Source: AC-32 sp963821495
GTDB taxonomy: Bacteria > Actinomycetota > Thermoleophilia > Gaiellales > Gaiellaceae
DNA: 64,000 nt
Direction: 5' to 3'
Assembly (NCBI GenBank): GCA_963821495.1
Contig: CAWGEA010000004.1
Span: 62,001-126,000, forward strand
Shown here: positions 58,950-64,000 of the stretch, piece after piece
Layout: every line of letters starts with the position of its first letter
Position numbering within the stretch: position 1 is the first letter of the stretch
Made by a program: the position numbers and the translations under genes
Notes under the pieces: generated by a model
What the model was told of the DNA's origin: nothing
Seen by the model: only the letters and a program-made list of their open reading frames with translations
The model's database searches: none

Positions 58950-59863
58950 GCCCACGACCGCTCCAGCCCCTTCACCAGGGCGAGTATCGCCTCGTTCAGC
59001 GGTGTCGGCACGCCCTGCTCGCGCCCGAAGCGGACGATGCCACCGTTGAGGAAGTCGATCTCGGTCTCCCGGTGGGCCTCGACGTCCTGCAGCATGCTCG
59101 CCTTGTGGTCGTACGCGACGTCCGGCCGGGCGGCGTGGTCGATCAGCTCCTCCGGGTCGGCGTCGAGGGTGATCCCCTGCGCCTCGGCGACCGCCTTGCC
59201 CTCGTCGACGAGGCCCGAGACGAGCCTCCGCAGCGCCGCGTCCTCGCACACGCGGCCGTGGGTCAGGCCGGTGAGCGCCCCGACCGGGTTGGTCGCGGCG
59301 TTGAAGATCACCTTGCGCCACTGCGGCCCGCGGGCGTCGGCCACCGCAGCCGTCGGCAGCCCTGCGCGCGTACAGGCCTCCGCGAGCCGCTCGACCTCCG
59401 CGAGCGGCGCCGGGCTCGGCTCGAACGGGCCGATGGTGGTGTCGCCCTTGACGTCCCACTGGACGTGCCCCGGCTCGAGGATGCGGCCCGCCGGGAACGT
59501 CGTACCGCGGATGACGCGCTCGACCTGCTCCGCCAGCGCCTCCTCGTTGCCGAGGCCGTTCTGCACCGAGCAGACCGACCCGCTCGTGAACGCATGCGCG
59601 GTCGCGGCGATCGCGGCGGCGGTGTGCATCGCCTTCGTCGCCACGATCCCGAAGTCGCACGCCGGCAGCTCGGCGGCGTCGGTGGTCGCGCGCAGCCGGC
59701 CGACGACCTCGCCGGCACCGGAGAGGCGCAACCCTCGAGCGTTGATCGCGTCGACGTGGTCGCGTGAGAGGTCGTACGCCCACACCTCGACGTCGTCCAG
59801 TCCCGCGAGGTTCGCGGCGAAGAGGGAGCCGACGGCCCCGCAGCCGACCACGCAGACCCTCAC
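58946..59863 (-). CDS. 2-dehydropantoate 2-reductase-family protein
   Basis: 305 aa. NADP-binding MRVCVVGCGAVGSLFAANLA (GxGxxG), FGIVATKAMHT, SVQNGLGNEEAL (conserved NGLGN), catalytic Lys in PQWRKVIFNAATNPVGAL. PanE-like fold; in an amino-acid transporter operon it may act on another 2-oxo acid or be an opine-type dehydrogenase rather than make pantoate. GTG 59863 overlaps the LivM-like stop. Confidence 0.88.
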   Translation of the reverse strand: MRVCVVGCGAVGSLFAANLAGLDDVEVWAYDLSRDHVDAINARGLRLSGAGEVVGRLRATTDAAELPACDFGIVATKAMHTAAAIAATAHAFTSGSVCSVQNGLGNEEALAEQVERVIRGTTFPAGRILEPGHVQWDVKGDTTIGPFEPSPAPLAEVERLAEACTRAGLPTAAVADARGPQWRKVIFNAATNPVGALTGLTHGRVCEDAALRRLVSGLVDEGKAVAEAQGITLDADPEELIDHAARPDVAYDHKASMLQDVEAHRETEIDFLNGGIVRFGREQGVPTPLNEAILALVKGLERSWA

Positions 59864-60876
59864 GCCCGCCTCCGCAGCCGGGGCAGAGAGACCTCACGGC
59901 CCCCGGTCAGCCCGGAAGGTCGCAGGATCAGCACGAGCGCCATCAGCGAGGCCAGGATCACGAGCCGCGTTCCGGACGGCAGGTCGAGCCTGTGCCCGAA
60001 CGGGTGGATGCCGTTCTCGGCCTCGCTCAGGAACGAGTCGAGCCCGCTGACCGCGAGCGCTCCCACGACGGCTCCCCAGAGGCTCGTCACCCCGCCGACG
60101 ACGAGCATGGCCAGGGTCAGGAACGTGAGCTCGAGGTAGACCTGCTCGGTCGTGATCGAGCCGAGCTGGTGGACTAGCAGGCCGCCCGCGAGCCCGCCGA
60201 GGGCACCCGAGAGGGTGAACGCCCACAGGCGCTGCAGGTGCACGCGGACGCCGACCCCGGCCGCCGCGGCCGCGTCCTCGCGGGAGGCTCGCAACTGCCG
60301 CCCGAGCCGGCTGTGCTGGTAGGCGAACGCGACCGCGATCACGACCAGGGCGCCGAGCGTCGCCTGCAGCGGCCCGGTGGTCTCCGGCACGAGGGAGAGG
60401 GTCGTCGCGCCAGGGCCGATCTTCGTCCACTCCCTGAGGATGTTGTGCGTGATCTCCAGCACGGCGAAGGTCGCGATCCCGGCGGCGAGGCCCGTCAGTC
60501 GCATCAGCGGCAGCCCGACGAGGAAGGCGAAGAGGCCGCCGAGGCCCGCGGCGAGCAGCAGCGACGGGATGTTCCCGATCGTGTGGTCGCGCAGCAGCGG
60601 GAAGATCGTCGTCAGCACGCCCTTCTTCGAGTCGAGCGGCACGGTCATCACCCCCGCGGCGAAGGCACCGACGGCGACGAAGCTGATCTGGCCGAAGGAG
60701 ATCACGCCCGAGTTGCCAACGAAGACGTAGATCGAGACGACCACCGCGACCGCGATCAGCGCGTTCAGGAAGTAGACCTGGTTCGAGGGCGAGGCGGTGG
60801 TCGAGACGAGGCCGACCGCGACGACGAGCAGCGCGGGCGCCGCGAGCTGGACGAGGCCGTCGAGCCACCTCCTCAT
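59860..60876 (-). CDS. livM: LIV-type ABC transporter permease (LivM), operon 2
   Basis: 338 aa. LivM pattern: LNALIAVAVVVSIYVFVGNSG, SFGQISFVAVGAFAAGVM, GLAAGIATFAVLEITHNIL, GRQLRASREDAAAAAGVGV (ATPase-contact loop), FTLSGALGGLAGGLLVH, FLTLAMLVVGGVTSLWGAVVGA and VLILRPSGLTGG. Ordinary length, unlike the larger LivM in the other operon. ATG 60876 overlaps the livH stop (ATGA). Confidence 0.94.
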   Translation of the reverse strand: MRRWLDGLVQLAAPALLVVAVGLVSTTASPSNQVYFLNALIAVAVVVSIYVFVGNSGVISFGQISFVAVGAFAAGVMTVPLDSKKGVLTTIFPLLRDHTIGNIPSLLLAAGLGGLFAFLVGLPLMRLTGLAAGIATFAVLEITHNILREWTKIGPGATTLSLVPETTGPLQATLGALVVIAVAFAYQHSRLGRQLRASREDAAAAAGVGVRVHLQRLWAFTLSGALGGLAGGLLVHQLGSITTEQVYLELTFLTLAMLVVGGVTSLWGAVVGALAVSGLDSFLSEAENGIHPFGHRLDLPSGTRLVILASLMALVLILRPSGLTGGREVSLPRLRRRA

Positions 60877-61781
60877 ACGCGTTCGGACGCTGCGCGGCTG
60901 CCCCAGGCAAACAGCCCCGCCGGGCGCAGGAGCAGGACGAGGATCACCAGCGCGAAGACCGCGGAGGGCAGGTAGACGGTCTTGTCGGTCGGGAGCAAGC
61001 CGTTGATCAGGCCCGAGACGAACCCGATCGCGAAGCCGCCGAGGGTCGCAGTCCAGAGACGGTCGATGCCGCCCACAACGACCCCCACGAGCACCACGAT
61101 CGTGTCCCGCAGGGCGAAGTCCGGGCTCACGAGCGGCAGCTGGACGGTCATCATCACGGCGACCGCGGCCGCGAGCAGGCCCGAGAGGAAGACGGAGAAC
61201 GCGATCACGCGGTTCGCGCGCACACCGAGCAGCCGCGCGGTCCGGAAGTCGCTTGCGGCGGCGCGGGTATGCAGGCCGATCGTCGTCCGCGCGAGCAGCA
61301 GCGCGAGCAGCAGCAGCGCGCCCGCGGCGACCGCGATCGCCACCAGCGTGATCTTGCGGACCTCGGCTCCGGCGATCGTCACGGGCTCGTTCAAGTAGGA
61401 GAGCGAGGGCGCCACCTCCCCCAGCGTGCCGTCGCGCAGGTCGACGATCAGCGCGATCGCCTGCAGCAGGAACGCGATCGCGAAGGTGGTCACGAGCATC
61501 ACGACGGGTGACTGGCCTCGCAGCGGTCGGAACACCACCGTGTCCATCGCGAGCGAGAGCGCCACCACGACGGCGAAGCAGGCGAGGATGCTCAGCGCGA
61601 GCGGCCAGCTCGCGGTGAAGGCGAGCGTGTACGCGCCGGCCATGACGAGCTGGCCGTAGGCGAAGTTGACGAGCCGCAGCACGCCGAAGACGAGCCCGAT
61701 CCCGACGGCCATCAGCGCGTACATCGCCCCGAGGCCGAGAGCGTCGGAGACGGTCTGGAAGTCGAGGGCGGCGAGGAGCAT
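60873..61781 (-). CDS. livH: LIV-type ABC transporter permease (LivH), operon 2
   Basis: 302 aa. ALGLGAMYALMAVGIGLVFG, LVNFAYGQLVMAGAYTL, VFRPLRGQSPVVMLVTTFA, HTRAAASDFRTARLLGVRANR (ATPase-contact loop), DTIVVLVGVVVGGIDRLWTATLGG and LLLRPAGLFAWG. It overlaps the LivF stop by one base (TGATG). Confidence 0.94.
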   Translation of the reverse strand: MLLAALDFQTVSDALGLGAMYALMAVGIGLVFGVLRLVNFAYGQLVMAGAYTLAFTASWPLALSILACFAVVVALSLAMDTVVFRPLRGQSPVVMLVTTFAIAFLLQAIALIVDLRDGTLGEVAPSLSYLNEPVTIAGAEVRKITLVAIAVAAGALLLLALLLARTTIGLHTRAAASDFRTARLLGVRANRVIAFSVFLSGLLAAAVAVMMTVQLPLVSPDFALRDTIVVLVGVVVGGIDRLWTATLGGFAIGFVSGLINGLLPTDKTVYLPSAVFALVILVLLLRPAGLFAWGSRAASERV

Positions 61782-62488
61782 CAGGCGAGGTAGGCGGCGA
61801 CGATCTTGTCCGGGTCGTGCGCATCTGCGGGTGTCAGCGTCAGCCCCAGCTCGCCGGACACCAGCACGTGTGTCCGGTCGGCGAGAGCGACCGTGTGCAG
61901 GGCCCGCTGCTCGACGAGCAGGATCGTGACGCCGCGCTCGCGGATCCCGCGCAGCGCCTCGAAGACGCTGTCCACCGCGAGCGGCGCCAGGCCGAGCGAC
62001 GGCTCGTCGAGCAGCAGCACCTCGGGCTCGGCGACGAGCGCACGGCCGATGGCGAGCTGCTGCTGCTGGCCGCCGGAGAGGTGCCCCGCGTGCCGGCGGC
62101 GGTACTCCTTCAGGATCGGGAAGAGGTCGAAAGCGTGCTCGAGCGGGTCGCCGCCGCGCTGCCGACGCCCGGCGAGCCCGAGGCGGAGGTTCTCCTCGAC
62201 GGTGAACTCGTAGAAGATCCGCCGGCCCTCCGGCACGAGCGCGACGCCGGCGTGGGCGATCGACTCCGGCGTCCGCCTGCGCAGCGAGCGGCCGTGCAGC
62301 CGGATCTCTCCGGCCGCCACCGGCACCGCGCCCATGATCGCGTGCAGCGTCGTCGACTTCCCCGCTCCGTTCGGGCCGATCAGGCCGACGATCTCGCCCC
62401 GGTCGACGCGCAGCCGCACCCCGCGGACGGCCGCCACGGTGCCGTAGCGCACCTCCAAGCCGTCGAGCTCGAGAACCGGCTCAGCCAT
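61781..62488 (-). CDS. livF: LIV-type ABC transporter ATP-binding protein (LivF), operon 2
   Basis: 235 aa. Walker A GPNGAGKSTTLHAI, Q-loop ALVPEGRRIFYEFTVEEN, signature LSGGQQQQLAIGRAL, Walker B VLLLDEPSLGLAP, VEQRALHTVAL. ATG 62488 overlaps the LivG stop by eight bases. Confidence 0.95.
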   Translation of the reverse strand: MAEPVLELDGLEVRYGTVAAVRGVRLRVDRGEIVGLIGPNGAGKSTTLHAIMGAVPVAAGEIRLHGRSLRRRTPESIAHAGVALVPEGRRIFYEFTVEENLRLGLAGRRQRGGDPLEHAFDLFPILKEYRRRHAGHLSGGQQQQLAIGRALVAEPEVLLLDEPSLGLAPLAVDSVFEALRGIRERGVTILLVEQRALHTVALADRTHVLVSGELGLTLTPADAHDPDKIVAAYLA

Positions 62489-63260
62489 CGTCGGTGCGCA
62501 CCGCCGTCTCGCCGAGGTAGGCCGCCGCGACGTCCAGGTTGCCGCGGATCTCGTCGGGCGCGCCCTCCGCGAGCGTGCGGCCCTGGTCGAGCACCTGGAC
62601 GCGGTCGCAGACGCCCATCACGAGGGCCATGTTGTGGTCGATCAGCAGCACGCCGGTGTCGTGCTCGTCGCGCAGCGAGCGCACGACCTCGGCGAACTCG
62701 GGGACTTCCGCCTCGGGCAGCCCCGCCGCCGGCTCGTCCATCAGCACGAAGGACGGCTCGGTCGCGAGCACGCGCGCCACGCCGAGGCGGCGCTCGTCGC
62801 CGTGGGAGAGCGCGGAGGCCCACGTCTCGCCGAGCGGCTCCAGGGCGAGCAGCTCGAGCAGCCGGGCCGACCGGCGCCGCGCCTCCCGCGCTCCAGCTCC
62901 GGTGCCGAGAGCCGCCACCTCGACGTTCTCGCGCACCGAGAGGCCGCCGAACGAGCGGCTGTGCTGGAAGGTCCGCGCGAGGCCGGCGCGCGCGCGGCGA
63001 TGGGAGCTCCAGCCCGTGATCTCGCGCCCTCCGAGCTCGACCGACCCCGCGTCCGGCCGGTCGAAGCCGCTGAGGACGTTCACGAGCGTGGACTTGCCCG
63101 CTCCGTTCGGCCCGATCAGCCCGACGACCTCGTGCCGGCGCACCTCGATCGTCACCTCCTGCAGCGCCTGCACGCCCTCGAAGGACCGCGAGACGGAGGA
63201 GGCCCGAAGGGTGTCTCCGGGCCTCCTCTCGGTTCCTGCGGCGAGCGCCGTCTTGGGCAC
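62481..63260 (-). CDS. livG: LIV-type ABC transporter ATP-binding protein (LivG), operon 2
   Basis: 259 aa. Walker A GPNGAGKSTLVNVL, Q-loop RTFQHSRSFGGLSVREN, signature ALSHGDERRLGVARVL (LSHGDxR, a LivG-type variant), Walker B FVLMDEPAAGLPE, switch His in LLIDHNMALVMG. GTG 63260 lies 10 bases after the binding-protein stop. Confidence 0.94.
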   Translation of the reverse strand: MPKTALAAGTERRPGDTLRASSVSRSFEGVQALQEVTIEVRRHEVVGLIGPNGAGKSTLVNVLSGFDRPDAGSVELGGREITGWSSHRRARAGLARTFQHSRSFGGLSVRENVEVAALGTGAGAREARRRSARLLELLALEPLGETWASALSHGDERRLGVARVLATEPSFVLMDEPAAGLPEAEVPEFAEVVRSLRDEHDTGVLLIDHNMALVMGVCDRVQVLDQGRTLAEGAPDEIRGNLDVAAAYLGETAVRTDDG

Positions 63261-63270
63261 GCCGCTCGCG

Positions 63271-64000
63271 CTAGAGCTTCGGGACGACCTTCGCCGTCAC
63301 CGTGCCCACGAGCTTGGCCTTGTTGTCCTGGATCTTGATCACGCGGTAGCGGCGCCCGAAGACCGTGTGCAGCTTCTTCGAGAAGCCGATCTTGCCGCCG
63401 AGCACCTGGACGCCCTTGAACTTCTCCAGCTGGGCCGCGAGCACGGAACCCTTCAGCGAGCCGTGAGCGCGCTTGATCGCGATCGAGAGGCCGTCGATCG
63501 TGTCGGCGCCGCCGAGGAAGCCGCCGGTGAACGGGGTCGCGCCGACCTTCTTCATCGCCGCGATCATCTTGCGGACGTCCTTGCTCGGGTCGTCGCCGAA
63601 GACCGAGGCATAGGTGACGAAGTAGTAGTTCGTCACCTTCGGGTTCTTCGTCAGCCAGTAGGTGCCGTCACCCGCCCAGGAGTTGAGGATCGGCGTCTTG
63701 TTGTGCAGCGAGCGCAGCCCGGAGACGAATGCCGGCAGCTCGCCGAACGCCGTCGAGGTCACGTACACCGCCGCCTTGTGCGAGTTGAGCCGGGCGACCG
63801 CCGCGTTGACGTTGTTCGCACCGGTCGCGTAGCTCTCGCGGTCGACGACCCTGCCGCCGAGCTGGCGGAAGCGCTTGTCGAACGCCTGCACGACGTTCTT
63901 GAAGTAGACGAGCAGCGTATTCGTCGCGAGGCCGGCCGTCTTCCAGCCCCGCTTGTACGCGTACTCGGCCATGGCCGCGCCCTCGTCCTGCGCGACGTTG
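63271..64000 (-). CDS. LIV-type substrate-binding protein, operon 2 (5' end outside window)
   Basis: The visible 242 C-terminal residues have the type 1 periplasmic-binding fold: TAGLATNTLLVYFKNVVQAF, AVYVTSTAFGELPAFVSGLRS, YFVTYASVFGDDPSKDVRKM and TVFGRRYRVIKIQDNKAKLV. The signal peptide and first lobe lie beyond base 64000; the frame stays open to the edge. It is the first visible gene of the second LIV operon. Confidence 0.9.
   Translation of the reverse strand, partial: NVAQDEGAAMAEYAYKRGWKTAGLATNTLLVYFKNVVQAFDKRFRQLGGRVVDRESYATGANNVNAAVARLNSHKAAVYVTSTAFGELPAFVSGLRSLHNKTPILNSWAGDGTYWLTKNPKVTNYYFVTYASVFGDDPSKDVRKMIAAMKKVGATPFTGGFLGGADTIDGLSIAIKRAHGSLKGSVLAAQLEKFKGVQVLGGKIGFSKKLHTVFGRRYRVIKIQDNKAKLVGTVTAKVVPKL

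Noticed and set aside
57453..60050. An 865-codon plus-strand frame across the aminotransferase-fold, M24 and reductase genes
   Set aside because: It is a shadow of genes with intact motifs; translation shows no domain and is Arg/Ala-rich.

Overview
The window is high-GC DNA with very little space between genes, many ATGA/GTGA/TGATG start-stop overlaps, frequent GTG and TTG starts, and -10-like hexamers that end 6-8 bases before a start codon, as in leaderless transcription. With flavin-dependent thymidylate synthase (ThyX), a hopanoid operon, a Tad/Flp pilus locus without a secretin, CopC-CopD, DedA and DUF4235, this suggests an actinobacterium, most like the Thermoleophilia (Gaiellales/Solirubrobacterales). 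That placement is an inference from gene content and style. I saw no rRNA, tRNA, CRISPR array, insertion sequence or phage gene. The window looks like ordinary chromosome.

Layout. 0-6 kb: a SOD-like paralogue (cut by the edge) divergent from a canonical Fe/Mn superoxide dismutase; a secreted repeat-type protein; an SDR reductase; an ECF sigma/anti-sigma pair; thyX; DUF72; a class V aminotransferase. 6-13 kb: a secreted subtilase ending in tandem five-residue repeats, an epimerase, a lytic-transglycosylase-like protein, and a copper/membrane gene cluster headed by CopC-CopD. 13-20.5 kb (minus strand): a hopanoid operon in the order hpnC-hpnD-hpnE-(29-codon mini-ORF)-shc-hpnH-hpnG-like-ispH-yjbQ. 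It runs from squalene synthesis to adenosylhopane processing and also supplies an isoprenoid-precursor enzyme. An orphan OmpR-type response regulator and a DUF192 protein lie upstream.

22-33 kb: a LAS-type peptidase divergent from a complete Tad pilus operon (flp, tadE, tadG, cpaB, cpaE, cpaF, a vWA-TadB fusion, tadC and a long coiled-coil protein) that ends at a hairpin. 33-41 kb: a PIG-V-like mannosyltransferase and an epimerase, a YihY/BrkB membrane protein, aconitase, and a second ECF sigma gene with a large membrane-anchored partner. 41-51 kb: small membrane, secreted and metabolic genes, including a PepSY-like protein behind four 11-bp direct repeats, cyclophilin, DedA, an M43-type metalloprotease, a GHL15-like hydrolase, a PLP dehydratase, an aldo/keto reductase and a bicupin.

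51-64 kb: two complete branched-chain-amino-acid-type (LIV) ABC transporter operons facing each other. The plus-strand one ends in a class V aminotransferase-fold enzyme. The minus-strand one ends in a ketopantoate-reductase-family protein and an M24-fold hydrolase with an eroded metal site. They probably import different amino-acid-like or amide substrates.

The most unusual items are a two-box CCC/GGG element found once upstream of the subtilase and once upstream of the pilus operon, the 60-bp higher-order repeat encoding the subtilase tail, the vWA-TadB fusion and coiled-coil gene in the pilus operon, the 11-bp repeat array, the M24 protein with missing ligands, and a gene whose conserved N-terminus lies upstream of any standard start codon.
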